64,000 bases of DNA from Cyrtodaria siliqua. Its lineage: Eukaryota; Mollusca; Bivalvia; Adapedonta; Hiatellidae. Positions 22,921 to 34,689 of the stretch are shown here, piece after piece (position 1 is the stretch's first letter; each line of letters begins with the position of its first letter). Under the pieces are notes generated by a model that worked only from the letters and a program-made list of their open reading frames with translations, was not told the DNA's origin and did not search any database. Made by a program: the position numbers and the translations under genes. The DNA lies in assembly GCA_037043455.1 (NCBI GenBank), contig JAWPHD010010350.1, positions 30,600-94,599 on the forward strand, in the 5' to 3' direction.

Positions 22921-23186
22921 AGCCATAGGACATGGATGCCCCGCCACTATTACTTTACATTTTAATAAGGCCATTACCTTTTTGACATTAACTGGATACC
23001 TGGCCAAGACACTGTGCCCATATACAATTTGACCAAGTTTAGAGAAGATTGGATAACCATTATCAAAGTTAAGTCCAGACAACATTTACAAATACGGACA
23101 CACGGACGGAAACAAGAATAGATGGACGGACATGGGTAATACTATATGCCCTTACACAATTCTTCGAATAGAGGGGCATAAAAAGT
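22921..23186. repeat. Repeat family C, copy 4
   Basis: Near-identical partner of copy 3, with small differences such as tccccca versus ccccgcca near the start. Confidence 0.75.
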
Positions 23187-23317
23187 TATGCTATTATTAG
23201 AATAAATGTAACATTTTAAATTGAAGCAATATCTATGTTATTCAAAACCTGTATTCTAGTCCAGCAATAACACAAATAAATATTGCAAGACAGAATTAAC
23301 AACATATGAAAACAATT

Positions 23318-23460
23318 TGCTGATTGAACTGAATTGGATTTTAAGGAGCACTAACGCATGAAAGGTTGTATGGCGCTAGGCTCTTTCTCGATTTACATCA
23401 AGATAAAACATGGAGAATGGACCTAGAGCTTTTTTATATGCAGATCTGCAGAATTGTTGC
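23318..23460 (-). mobile_element. SINE-like repeat, family S3, duplicated copy
   Basis: gattgaactgaattgg, gagcactaacgcatgaaagg, ttgtatggcgctaggctctt. Both flanks (acatatgaaaacaatttgct and tgttgcaaattctatag) match those of the 18.5-kb copy, so it arose by duplication. Confidence 0.65.
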
Positions 23461-23948
23461 AAATTCTATAGTAGAATAGAAGATATGCTAATATTTTAGA
23501 ATCATTTTAACATTCTCAACTGATGTAATAAGAATACAATTAAACATATTTAAGTCTAGCAACAACACAAAAATTACTACACATAAAACAGCACTTGCCT
23601 GTATTTATAAGAAGTTATGCTATTATTAGAATCACTTAAACATTGTCAATTGTTGCAATTCAACATCTTTATTCAAGTCTAGCAACAACACAAATACATG
23701 TTACTTGACATAATTTACAATACTGACTGAAGAAAACTGCATTTTGTTTTCTTTCCATATAAATATTAATGCCATTATTGGATAGAAATACATATTTCCT
23801 AGACTGATCTTATATATGTGTTTATAGCAAAACAGCAATTTGTGTAGATTGTTTGGTAAATAATTCACTAGATCTGTAAGACCCGAGACACAGGATTGCG
23901 AATACTGCAGTGTCGGACATCAAATGAATTATTACCTATAATTTGAGC

Positions 23949-24214
23949 CATAGGACATGGATGCCCCCGCTATTGCTTCACATTTTAATAAGGCTATTGC
24001 TTTTCTGACATTAATTGGATACCTGGCCAAGACATTGTGCCCTTATACAATTTGACCAAGTTTAGAGAAGATTGGGTAACAATTATCAAAGTTAAGTCCG
24101 AACAACATTTACGATACAGACACACTGACTGATGCAAGAATAGAATAGATGGACGGACAGGGGTAATACTATATGCCCTCACACAATTCTTCAAATAGCA
24201 GGGGCGTAAAAAGT
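23949..24214. repeat. Repeat family C, copy 5
   Basis: Closest to copy 2: gcccccgctattgcttcaca and aagattgggtaacaattatc. Confidence 0.75.
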
Positions 24215-25482
24215 TATGCTATTATTAGAATAAATTTAACATTTTAAATTGAAGCAATATCTATGTTATTCAAAACCTTTATTCTAGTCCAGTAATAACA
24301 CCAATAAATATTGCGAGACGAATTTTCAATAACGACTTCTTTAAAAGAGCATTGTGTTGAAATATGAATGCAATTCAACATCTTATTCAAGTCTAGCAAC
24401 AATACACTACTCAACAGAATTGACAATATTGACTTAAGAAAACTGCATTTTTTTCATTTTATATATATAAAATATAAATGGATTTATTGGAATCATTTTA
24501 ACATGTGTCAATAGGGATAAATCTGGGCTATATCTCAGTGATGTCTCATAAATGTCTTGAAGAAAACAGCATTTTGTTTTCATTTTATATAAAAAATAAT
24601 TCCATTATTGGAATCATTTTAACATGTGTCAATAAATGCTATCATAGGAATGTAGTCTGTTCTAGTCTTGCAACAATGGAAATACATATTTCCTAGACTG
24701 AACTTAAAATAAAGTCTTTTTAGCAAAACAGCAATTTGTGTAGATCGTTTGGTAAATAATTCACTAGATCTGTAAGACCTGAGTCACAGGTTCGTGGAAT
24801 ACTGCAGCGTCTGACATCACGTGAATTATTACCTATAATTTCAGCCATTGTTTGATAATTTAGACAGTGTATGCTGCTAACTGAATCACTTTACTACTGA
24901 ATATGAGCATAATTGCTACCATTGCAATATGAATGTTTTAAAATCTTTATTTAAATTAACAATGACATAAATATGCTGAAATACAAAATTTACTACAATA
25001 CTGTGGTAAAAAAACAGCATTTCTTCAAATATATAAATATAAGTGTTGCTCATTAATGAAATCATTTTTACATTTTCAATGAATGCAAGAAGAATGCTAT
25101 TCATAATCCTTACACTAGACTAAGCAATGCAAGGTGTATTGCTTTGAAATGATTTACAATAGTGAGATCAGATAATATCTGTATTTATAAGATTTTTTGT
25201 TTTATTGGAACATTTTAACATTGTCAACCGATTCCTTATGGGTGTAATTCAACATTCCAGTCTAACAACAGCAACACAAATAAATACTGCTAGACAGAAT
25301 TTACAGTATTGCCTTAAGAAAACTACAGATTTGTTTTTATTTATTACTGTTACTGGAAGCAGTTTTACTTTGTTAATTGGTCCAATATAAATGCAATTCA
25401 ATATTTTGTTCCAAGTCGAGCAATCACAAAAATAATTTTACTAGACAAAATTAACAACATCTAACTTGAAACTAGAATTGTG

Positions 25483-25775
25483 TCCATAAGACACGGATGC
25501 TCCCACTACTGCTTCACATGTTATTAAGGAAATTGTTTTTTGAACAACAGTAATTGCGTGAAATTTTACTATTCAACAATTTTAATTTCATGAAGTTGTA
25601 CTATTCCAAGGGGCGTAACTCTGGAATTACTAAGGCGATGGGGCCAATTACTGAACTTGGCCGAGACATCGTGCCCATATACAAATTGACTAAGTAACAT
25701 TTTTGGTATGAATGCACGGACAGGGGTAACACTATATATGCCTTTTATATGCATAAAAAACTTCAGAAATCACAG
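25483..25775. repeat. Repeat family C, independent copy
   Basis: tgtgtccataagacacggat, gggcgtaactctggaattac, acttggccgagacatcgtgc and cacggacaggggtaacacta. It has the ccaaggggcgtaactc module missing from copies 1-5 but present at 35800 and 36550. Confidence 0.7.
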
Positions 25776-25993
25776 CATTGTTTTTCAAGAAGATATCATA
25801 TTGTTATTGGAATCATTTAAACATTTTTCAAAAACAAAATTCTAGGCTACAATGGAAAATGTATTGCTAGGCCACATTTACAATATTGAGATAAAAAAAA
25901 CAGCATTTTCTGTATACATATGAAGTTATGCTGCTATTGGAGCATTTTAACATTGTCAATTGATTCAATATATATATCTTTATTTAAAGCAGC

Positions 25994-26328
25994 TATCCCG
26001 CCAACATTAGCCAAATTTTACAACATGCATACACTGTTCTAAACCTACTGATTACAAGGTATACATATTACATATTTTGAGAATCCAAAACCTATAGACG
26101 CAATATAAATGGCTTTAACCAGCCATGCCAAATCCCAAAACTTGAGCTTTGAATTAAGAGTTACCAACTCATAATTCGTTTTAGGCATAATCAATCACGG
26201 GTATTTTAAAAACCAGTGAAAAATTCTATACTTTTAATCGGCACATATAAATTAGTATATGACCTGAACACCTGGATAGTTTTGATAAACAGTTTTGTAG
26301 CGTAATTTTGCCGTTATTTGGCGGATTA
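25994..26328. mobile_element. MITE-like element with imperfect inverted ends
   Basis: The left end cccgccaacattagccaaat and the reverse complement of the right end, tccgccaaataacggcaaaa, pair imperfectly over about 45 bp. It interrupts a satellite monomer, whose tttaaag and aagtctagcaa pieces lie on either side. Flanking TA is possible on both sides. Confidence 0.5.
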
Positions 26329-26639
26329 GTTTCTTTAAGTCTAGCAATTACACAAATAAATATAGATAGACAGAATTTACAAAAACAGCATTTTTTTTTT
26401 TTAATTTATAAGAACTTTTGCTGCTATTGGATTCACATTTTCAACTGATTAATATGAATATATAATTTAACATCTTTATTCACGTCTAGTAACTACACAA
26501 ATAAATATTACTAGACAGAATTTACAATTACAGTGAGTTAAGAAAACAGTAATTTTTAATTCATATCTTATGCTGCTATTCGAATAATTTTAACATTGTC
26601 AATAGATTCAATTCGAAGGTAACTCAATATCTTACTTCT

Positions 26640-26830
26640 AGTCTAGCAAATCAATATGGCTACTCCTTCTGAACATCTCAACAGTTTTTGATGTAGTAGG
26701 AAATATCAGTATGAAGTCTAGTTATCATTTTGTCATGCTGTTCCGGTCCATTAACTTTTTGCAGAATTATGGGCTCGTTTCAGCTGATAGCTTTCGGAGG
26801 TGGCATTCGTTTAATTTATAATACATGTTA
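26640..26830. repeat. Fragment of the tandem family seen at 63345-63775
   Basis: aatatcagtatgaagtctagtt, gctgttccggtcca and ttgcagaattatgggctcg follow the order of the terminal-window array. One diverged copy. Confidence 0.45.
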
Positions 26831-26939
26831 TTCTTGATATTTATTCAAGTCTAGCAATGACTTCAGTGCCCTAGATAGCATTTGCAACTGTAATGGTATT
26901 TCACTCAAATCAAATTGAAAATATTTGAAAATAATCAAT

Positions 26940-27185
26940 AACTCGGAAAAAAAACACCAAGAGCTGTCAGATGACAGTGTGCTCGACTTTCAAGCTCTTG
27001 TCTATTTATTGGAAAAATAAGTTGAAAGGGGCATAATTCTACAACGTTCATGACAGAGTTATGAAACTTGTCTGTACAAAATGAAAGTGAATACATGTAT
27101 AAAGTTTTATTGAGTTTTAACGTTTTCTGGGATGTGAGATTACCGTAAAAGGTTAACAGATACCGACATTGAAGCAAGTAGAATA
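26940..27185. repeat. Interspersed repeat with a CAAGAGCT/AGCTCTTG foldback head
   Basis: caagagct at about 26957 pairs with agctcttg at about 26994 around gtcagatgacagtgtgctcg. A ggggcataattctac block follows. A related head, caagaggc ... ggccttg, occurs at 17432-17480. No coding potential. Confidence 0.55.
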
Positions 27186-27244
27186 AAAAATGTGTGTGTA
27201 TCTGGAACGAATGTCTGGAAAATTATTTGGGTAACTGACTATAT

Positions 27245-27396
27245 TTAACCCTTAACCTGCTACATATATATAATGGGACTGTTCTTTCTTTGAATTAAGA
27301 CCATTCCATTTATGTGACAAAGGGGTGTTTTGGGGAAAAGGACTGATCAGCAGCCAGACATTGTAAACCCTGATCAGCCTGTGGGTTAAGGGTTAA
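27245..27396. mobile_element. MITE, relative of the 6.4-kb element
   Basis: Left end ttaacccttaacctgc. The right end gtgggttaagggttaa is its near-exact inverted copy (14 of 16). The interior has aaaggggtgttttggg and gatcagcctg, shared in part with 6363-6546. Confidence 0.65.
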
Positions 27397-27560
27397 CAGA
27401 GTGAAGTATGTGGATACACTCCTTATCTGGGGCACTGATGACAAGTGTATTGCTAAACAGAATTTACAATATTGACCTAGAAAACAGCATTTATTTTATT
27501 TATAACAAGGTATGATGCTAATTTTAACATTGTCAATGGATGCTATTCAAAATCTGTATT

Positions 27561-28585
27561 TTATAGAACAACTAAAACAGGACCCCAAAGAGGACCTGTA
27601 TAAATCTACTAGTTTAAGGCTGTATTATAGTGTCCGAAAGGTTCTAATGATAAACATTTTTTTGACACATTTGGTGGTAAATATAAGCTCACCTGGCTGA
27701 ATCGCCTGGCCTTCAGCCACAATAAGAGTTAATAAATATTGCAGTTAAAATCAATGTGATTAAAACACTAAAAGTACATATCATAGTTTATCTAAAAGGT
27801 TAATCAGTTCTATATATACATATATATAATAAAGAACTTGCAATATCTCTTAAAGGGTCCATCAGGATTTGGGGGCTAAATATACCGAAATTATAAACAG
27901 TTGTCACATTGAATACCTCTGCCTAATCTAGCCGCGATGCTCTCATTGCAATACTTTACAAATTTGTTACCGCTACTTAGTTTAGAATAACTAACCCTCG
28001 GGCATAACCGTAGTTAGGAAATACCTTCTTCAGGTTTTTTTATTTGTTCAGTGTAATTTCTTTTGGCTTATTTATTTCATTTTAATCAATTTAATTCAGA
28101 AATAATGTTTTAAACGATTCTGAAAAACTACCAATCCTGATGAAATTCCTTTATATTACATGATATTGATGCACAGTTATAATTCATAGAAAAAAAAAAT
28201 TGTTACGGTTATGAAATTGTTCTGAGAAAACAGGGACACATATGCCTCTGTTGGAAGCTACATTTATGTTATTAATATGCCACTGTCACCAAACCATCAA
28301 TATTGATTACATCATCAACAACATTCTTAATCACAAAGGGTTTAATGTTCACGTTGGCTAAGAGTTTACGTTAGCATTAGAGAAACATTTATACTGTCAA
28401 AACCATATTTATTATACAGAAATGTGCACATACCCTGCATATTAATATTTACAAATTTAAAGTAAGCAATTTTATAAAATTTGGATATTATTTATCTTGC
28501 TTATAAAATCATGTGGAGTTGTACAAAATCTATAAAGTGGGCTTTGGAAAGTGAACAAGTCCACACTCTACTTTGCCTTTGGTGA
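27561..28585. other. No supported feature
   Basis: AT-rich sequence. The frame at 27512-27700 has no recognisable domain. I see no tandem or inverted structure beyond short simple AT runs. Confidence 0.35.
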
Positions 28586-28587
28586 AC

Positions 28588-29030
28588 GAACTAGAAATCC
28601 AAGTGCAGACATAATGTTGTTTCATTGAGGGAATTCTCCTCTTGGCACAATGGCAGATGGACTATAACCCTTAATGAAAGAACTAGAAATCCAAGTGCAG
28701 ACATAATGTTGTTTCATTGATGGAATTCTCCTCTTGGCACAAAGGCAGGTGGACTATAACCCTTAGAACTGCACCATTGCGAGGCTCTGACAGGGGCTAT
28801 AGAACTGAGTATGCAATGCGAGCAGCATTGTTAGGGACTTGCATAATGGCAGAGGGACTATTATATTTAGAGCTACACAGAGAACTAGAAACCTTAGTCA
28901 ACACAAGGTCTGCAGAGGAAACTCGATCCTAATGTGGAATTACCAGGGAGTACAAAGTATTAGAGGTTCCGGGTGCAATCCTTACCAGGTAGTGCAAAGT
29001 ATTAGTGGTTCCTGGTGCTACCCTTAACAA
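28588..29030. repeat. 92-bp direct duplication plus short cagg/tagtgcaaagtattag repeat
   Basis: gaactagaaatccaagtgca starts at 28588 and 28680 (period 92) with ttctcctcttggcacaa in both. A third degenerate gaactagaaacc lies near 28880. At 28945-29030, agtacaaagtattagaggttcc and a close variant form a second direct repeat. Confidence 0.7.
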
Positions 29031-29099
29031 TAAGTATGGAAACTGGCCAATATTAAAAAAATAAAATATTACGATGCATTTCCTTGGATCACCATAGAA

Positions 29100-31020
29100 A
29101 TTAAAGTTTTAATGAAAAAGCCAGACAAGCTATACAAGAAAAAGAAGAAATCAGTAGACAAGAAGCATACTATTAAATTTAAAACCACCAAGCATCTATT
29201 TCAAAGAAAACAAAAGCATATTGGTCATACACAGGAGGATACAATCATTCTGAAACCAGAGGGCCCAAACACCAGAAGAATCAAACAAAGGAACCTCCAT
29301 TATATGGTTTTTGGACATACATTAAACACAAATAAGCATACTACAGCAACATCACAGTACTTAAAAGATAACGTAAAACTAGCTTCCTAAATTGACCATT
29401 TAAATTCATCTTAGAGGAATCCACAATTACGAGAAATGTTTTTGAAAAGCTCAGGAGATTTCTCTACTGACAATATTCAACAGAAATGAAGTGCAGAAAC
29501 TTCTAAACAGCTTCAATTCACACAAAGCAGCTAGTATTGACAATATAAAACCAACAGCAGATCTCATCTATACAGACTATCATCTTCAGACAGAGGTGAG
29601 TTCCCAGATACATAGAGAACAGCTCTTATGACACCAGCCTTCAAAAAAGGACAGAAGTACCATGCAGGTAGAGAACTATAGGCCCATCTCTCTGATACGT
29701 GTGTGCTACCAAATCCTCAGACACATTGCAATCAGCCATGAACATGCAGCGAAACACAACATCCTCTTCTTGTAGCATGGTCGGTGACATTTCCTTTGAT
29801 GAATGCAGAGCATTAAATCGTTTAATTTAGGGTAACTAAAGGGGCGTGGATTAATAATACCGTACAACAACTACCAGATATTGGAATTTAGAGTATGGTC
29901 ACTATGACATCACAGTGTTACTAAGTACACCATGCTACAAAAAAGATAGTGATTGCATCATCTCGGTGTATAAAAAAGCCAACTCGCTGAGACCACACTC
30001 TATCTATTACTTATTGCAGCATGACTTGTGCAAGGGCTGATCATGTAAAACACAGCTGCTGAAATTCACAGACGACATAACATCAAATATGGAAAATGAC
30101 AAACAGACAGGCATCCTTATTGTGAGCTTCAATGTATTTTATAAAGTCAGTTACATCAAGCTAATGCACAAACTCCACCACTATGTATTGAATATGAGGG
30201 AAACCACCAGATAGATAAATGCGTTTCTAACAGATCACAGGTAGTTGTTGCTGGGGAATAATCATTGGACAAGACCAGGGTTGAATCAGGAGTACCTCAG
30301 GGATAAGTATATAGTACTAGGACAGGGATAGTACTTGGACCAAGCCTATTCATTTCTACATCCATGATATACCCACAACATCGACTTGGTAGATGAGATG
30401 GAAAATGGACTTTCACCAGGACATATGTAACATCCTTACCATTACCAGAAAGAGAAGCGACATCATCCACGACAATGTTCTACCCAAGCAAGTCATGCAA
30501 CATGTGACTTCAGCACAGTAATTAGGATTAGGATGCACATTCAATATTGGTATTGACTAATCGACCATCAGATTCCAGTCATATGAAACCTCAGCATCAG
30601 ATCTGTCTAAGTCAAGGCCCAAGCAGACCAGATGCATACAAGCTCAAGATGGTACAAAGGCTGACAGTGCACATGGTAACCAATCGCTACGATGATAGAT
30701 CAAGCATCGTTGTGATGATACAAGACAAACTGGAAGAGCCTGGAAAATCGCAGACAGGTTTTTAGCTTAAGACTGATCATGATGTACAAGATCAACAATC
30801 AGCTAGAAGCAATTAAAAAAAGAAAATAGGTTCCACGCCGCTGTCTCACCAGACATATACTCCCAAAATCCTTTCAATTCCCAACATCTTGCTATGACTT
30901 ATGAAAGTGGTCTTTCTTTTCCCCTACAATCAAGGATTGAAACAGCCGTCCATCAGATAAAGTCTCAGTTTGGTTGCTAGAGTTCAAACTCTCTTTCTAA
31001 AGCTATTAAAAGTCTTTATT
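29100..31020 (+). pseudogene. Decayed LINE reverse transcriptase (jockey/CR1/L2-like)
   Basis: A non-LTR retrotransposon pol remnant on the plus strand, broken by stops and frameshifts. In order: the lysine-rich endonuclease-RT linker (29112-29390, with KFKTTKHLFQRKQKH); PAFKKGQKYH near 29630 followed by ENYRPISL at 29671; a KTQLLKFTDDITSNMEN-type block near 30050 and a phase-shifted LGPSLF / FYIHDIP pair near 30340-30380; KMVQRLTVHMVTNRY near 30645; and a C-terminal tail near 30900-30990. The apurinic endonuclease is absent and the F/Y-ADD catalytic box cannot be found, with an apparent deletion near 30385-30400. Such elements reverse-transcribe their RNA at a nicked target. This copy is inactive. 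Clade is inferred from motif order only. Confidence 0.85.
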
Positions 31021-32040
31021 TTTATCTAAGAGATAGACCTGTAAACACAGCTTACACATAGAACTCAATATGGACTGGGACGCCAACGTGATTAAATAAG
31101 CTCTCTTATTCTTCTTCGAATAGTCGAGATAAAAGCTTTTTTGTTATTAAAAGAACAAGTTTTTAAATGTGTCTCTTCAAGTTTCTTTTTTTTTTAATTA
31201 TGACAGGGAAACATGGCCTATATCTGTTTTCGAAGCACTGAAAAAAAAAAAAACTTAAACATTTGTATTTATCTTCAAGTTTTTTACTTACTTGAAAAGC
31301 AACCAGTCAACTTTCGTCAAACCTGAACAACACTGTAACACAACCAGCTTCAGGTCTCCCCTACTATAATTATCCAGCAGATTGTATCAGTGGATGGCGG
31401 AATCCATGTAGGGTATCCGGGTACCTGTGGTAAATAAAGATTATAGAATATACTTATTCTGACAATATTTAAAGTATCTTCATTGATAAGGGAGACAATT
31501 CTATATTTTCATCAGCATGGATGAAGATATTTCAGTACATCTTGTCAAAAGAAACTTTTGTGCTAAAAGGTGACAATGTAGAAGTCCAGGAGTGGCAATA
31601 TCTAGAAAAAACATTACTTGTCCTTCAAACCATGAATTTATTCTCACTTGTCTATATAATACAAAAGGCTTACATTTTCTTAACAAGACCTCGGTCTGAG
31701 GGTGTCTCGCCCACCGCGGCAAACCGCCTATGAAATATTTTATTTTAACTTATGGTGGGAGTGGAATAACACCATTCTACATTTCAATATACCGGTACAC
31801 TAGTTATATAAGTATGAAAATGAGCCTACTATGCGCTGTCAATTTTTTTTCGATAATGACTATGATCCAATTCGATATGTGAGTTATGTGATCAATAGAA
31901 TCTAACATTTGTTCTCATTCATTACTGAATTTATAAAACTCGTTAGCAAAAATGATATAATGCTCGACCAACTCGTTTAATAAATTCAATAATGAATGAG
32001 TACTCATGTAAGATCCTCTATAAATTTCTGCTTAAATGAT
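31021..32040. other. No supported gene
   Basis: AT-rich with poly-T and poly-A runs near 31190 and 31240. Two overlapping small frames at 31501-31733 lie on opposite strands and show no domain. Confidence 0.35.
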
Positions 32041-32046
32041 TGATGT

Positions 32047-32376
32047 CCACCAAAGACAACACTTCATATGACCAAGTATCAAACAAATGAAAGCGAAGTA
32101 ATCATAAGAAGGTTAAGTTACTGAGGTTAAGTGGTTTAACCAGGGTGTAGTTGTGGGAAAATAATGCAAAATATGACCTTGACCTTGTTTACATGATAGA
32201 GGCCACATTACTTGAGCAATCTTAACCAAACTTGCACAGATTGAATATGACCATAAGATCTCGGACGAGTTCGATAATGGTAACAACCTTGGTTAGGTAA
32301 CTTAACCTCAGTTAACTTTATGATTGCCTGACTTTATGTCTTTGACACTTGGTCATATGTATGTTGGCATTGGTGG
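32047..32376. mobile_element. Foldback element with arms of about 100 bp
   Basis: Left arm 32047 to about 32150 (ccaccaa ... catatgaccaagtatcaaa ... aatcataag ... ctgaggttaag) is the imperfect reverse complement of about 32280-32376 (cttaacctcag ... ttatgatt ... tttgacacttggtcatatg ... ttggtgg). The unique middle holds tatgaccttgaccttgttt. No coding frame. Confidence 0.75.
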
Positions 32377-32394
32377 ATGACACAAAATATCTTG

Positions 32395-32530
32395 TCTTGA
32401 GGCAAAATGTAAAAAAATTAACTAAATCAAGGGCTATAACTCCGCTGTTACTGGTCCGATTTCGCTGGTTTTCGAACTTGTCCGATCTTTCATCATACAT
32501 GCGATATTTTCAGGAGGGTTACCTGCTAGA
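32395..32530 (+). repeat. Repeat family D copy
   Basis: aatcaagggctataactccg, ctgttactggtccgatttcg, ctggttttcgaacttgtccg. The two opposite-strand frames 32318-32500 and 32349-32606 are by-products. Confidence 0.7.
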
Positions 32531-32629
32531 TTTGACTTTTTTTCCAGGGAGATTTGACAAAAAACAGTTAGGTTTTTATACTCGAATTTTTAACGAGTAC
32601 CGGTAGATTTTTTTCTGATATAAACCCTA

Positions 32630-32975
32630 ATAAAGGGGGTAAATCAGCATAAAGTTGGCAAACATCACTACCGCATTAGTCACACTGTTGTCCGTATCGG
32701 GCTTGAACATTTTTGAAACTTTGTGGTTGAACTGAGTAGAGCCTGCTTTAGTTCTGTGTTTTTCAGTTTTTGAATGGCTGAGAAATGTCACTCTTTCCTG
32801 AGTGGCCAATATTAAAATCCAATTGACACACTGTACATAGGGCATGGTGTATTCCCTTTTTCACTACAACTTATCCATGGATATACACTTCTCCAAGAAG
32901 AATTATACTTCACAAGATACTTTTGCTTTTTGGGCCTGGAATGTTCCAACTCCGGAGATAGATCACGTTTAGGCA
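32630..32975 (-). pseudogene. hAT-type transposase N-terminus with BED/TTF-like zinc finger, frameshifted
   Basis: On the minus strand an ATG at about 32974 opens MPKRDLSPELEHSRPKKQKY, then KYNSSWRSVYPWISCSEKG, the W-x(5)-PW pattern that precedes the zinc finger in hAT-type proteins. A one-base shift leads to ALCTVCQLDFNIGHSGKSD (a CxxC and the IGHSGKSD signature). A second shift leads to HSKTEKHRTKAGS and then KMFKPDTDNSVTNAVVMFAN. At least two frameshifts are needed, so it is dead. The large catalytic and dimerisation regions are missing. The domain call rests on motif recognition. Confidence 0.7.
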
Positions 32976-33049
32976 TTTTGATTTTGTAAGTAATAACCAT
33001 AATGAAGATGCTTCCCATTTTATACACAGACAAAACACTTCTCTAATCA

Positions 33050-33540
33050 TGACAAACTGCAATCAATTAGTTGAAGTTGTCATTTAATTGTCCTCAATTA
33101 TATTATAATTTTAATCCAATTAATATCGATGCCGAATTTGCTAATTACCATCCCACTTACAGTCGGTATATTTCTATCAATCTCCCATGGACATTATAGA
33201 TATCGCCGCCACGTGTCATAAACAAACAGTCCAATCATTATTTTCACACAATAAACTAATTAGCTGACATGCTAATCCTTTTAATTACCTGCCCAGGGGC
33301 AATGTTTTCACAGATATAGATAAGACAGTTGGTGTTTATTTTCTAGATCATTCGGAAAACTCGGTCTTGATCCATTAAATCATAGCAATTACCCAAAAGG
33401 ATTCGCAAATAGCGAAATTTTGGAACTCGGCGGAAAATAGAAATGGATCTCCCGGCGGGAGGCTGGGTAATTCCATGAAATCCCAGGAGAAATTAGCTCC
33501 CGGCAGGAGTATCACATGTATGTTTCATTGACATTAACAA
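33050..33540. other. AT-rich flank of the transposase remnant
   Basis: No gene. taattag/aattaat motifs are frequent. A gccac(g)tgtcataaacaaac stretch at about 33210 resembles gccacctgtcataaaacaac at 55499, in front of another hAT-type head, so this may be the old 5-prime part of the same kind of element. Confidence 0.35.
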
Positions 33541-33830
33541 TCTGACAAGTTTGGTAAAGATTGTATGGAAAATGAAGGCCCTATCGTCTTAACAAGGCAA
33601 AACATTTTTAACTAATCAAGGGCCATAACTCCACTGTTAAAAGTCTGATCTGGCTGGTTTTCGATCTTGTCTAAGCTTTCATTGACATATCAATCTGGTA
33701 AAGTTTGGTAAAGATCAGATGAAAAATGAAGGCTCTATCGTCTTAATGAGACAAAAGTTAACGACGGACGGACGACAGACGGACGACAGACGGACGACAG
33801 ACGGACGGACGACGGACAACTCGGCATCCC
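33541..33830 (+). repeat. Repeat family D, two tandem units ending in an acggacgac microsatellite
   Basis: tttggtaaagattgtatgga, aaatgaaggccctatcgtct and aatcaagggccataactcca, then a second unit at about 33690. The right end is a run of ggacgacagac units from about 33767 to 33815. Confidence 0.8.
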
Positions 33831-34130
33831 ATAAACTCTGCTGGCCTTGCTCTGCCGGCTAAAAATCGTTCATCTAAGGATCATTCATGTGAAGTTTGGT
33901 CAAGATTGGCCAAGCAGTTTCTGAGATGTAGTTTGAAGCAAAAGTTAACGATGGACGAGGACGAAGAGTGATCCCAGGTGATCTAAAAATCTGGGAGTGG
34001 CTCAAAATAAGTCTGTCCCAAAAGTGAATCTCATAATGCCTTCTGTAAGATATTCTGAAAATTTGAGGTCATTTGGTGTAACTAAATTGTTGTGCACATT
34101 TTTCACTGCTCAACCTTGGCAGAGCAGTCT
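33831..34130. other. Interspersed repeat remnant, no gene
   Basis: atcattcatgtgaagtttggtcaagattgg and ctgagatgtag follow the same order as 36890-36940. The frame 33997-34248 overlaps the next MITE and is not convincing. Confidence 0.4.
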
Positions 34131-34685
34131 ACGTATTTCCTCTAATAGTAGCGCCCGGGCGCTATGCAAAGTGCGAAGGGGGAGCTACTATTATGGTTCA
34201 AATGTTCAATATATTTCACCTCCTTTCCCCCCGACTGTTTCCTTATAGAATTACTGTACGATCTTTTACGGTGACACCGGTACTGACTAAACCTAAACCC
34301 GACAATATACCGAGTAGATCACTGTCATCACTCTGCATCTGCATGATACAATAGGCGGCGAATGTGACGATTACAACACGGGTTGGTTGCGTATGAATTA
34401 AATAATAATAAAATATAAACAAAATAATTAATTGAAAGAAAGGAGATAAATAAAAGCGGTAATTTGTATTGATGATGATAGCGCTTTAAGGTTTATTTCA
34501 TAGACCATACTGGTGTCGTGGTAAAAAAACTCCCGTAATCAAATCCACAAGCGGTAAAGATGAAAAAACTGTGTTTTTTAGGAACTTTTGGATTTTTGAA
34601 GAAGGTAAAGTTTCTTAAAACAGGTGGGGGCGCTTCTATTAGGGAAGGCACTACTAATAGAAGAAATAGAGGAAATACGGTAAAT
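34131..34685. mobile_element. MITE with GTATTTCCTCTA inverted ends
   Basis: Left end cgtatttcctctaatagtag followed by cgcccgggcgc. The right end reads on the minus strand cgtatttcctctatttcttc, then ctaatagaagcgccccc. TA flanks both sides (gtcta / gtaaa is imperfect on the right). The opposed frames at 34493-34792 and 34560-34751 cover the right half and encode nothing recognisable. Confidence 0.6.
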
Positions 34686-34689
34686 AAAA

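Larger units (their letters stand above)
18000..24860. repeat. Higher-order repeat, blocks of 0.9-1.0 kb, main period about 1.93 kb
   Basis: The landmark cactagatctgtaagacctg followed by ctgcag(t/c)gtctgacatc occurs near 18012, 19030, 19945, 20910, 21857, 22837, 23867 and 24763. After the landmark, copies 1, 2, 4, 6 and 7 carry family C, while copies 3, 5 and 8 carry a tttttatttataaaaagtc or related block. Copies 4-5 and 6 repeat with a shift of 1927 bp. The S3 fragments at 18485 and 23318 have the same flanks, so they are one insertion that was duplicated. Confidence 0.85.
17321..27560. repeat. AT-rich satellite-like domain from one monomer of about 160 bp
   Basis: The monomer reads roughly: ttataagaagttatgctatt, tagaatcattttaacattg, tcaattgatgcaataagaat, gcaattcaacatctttattc, aagtctagcaacaacacaaa, taaatattactagacagaat, ttacaatattgactgaagaa, aacagcatttt. 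I can follow more than 30 degenerate copies, for example near 17555, 17700, 18660, 18790, 19390, 20235, 20610, 21280, 22150, 22530, 23505, 24610, 25210, 25945, 26590 and 27520, and an outlying copy at 12770-12870. Families C and S3 and a MITE are embedded in it. No gene. Confidence 0.85.

Noticed and set aside
20916..23085. Two similar 80-codon minus-strand frames (20916-21158, 22843-23085)
   Set aside because: They are family C copies duplicated with the higher-order repeat. Other family C copies carry stops in this frame.
33767..33815. Telomere-like or centromere-like repeat
   Set aside because: It is a short ggacgacagac microsatellite at the end of a family D unit. No TTAGGG tract occurs.
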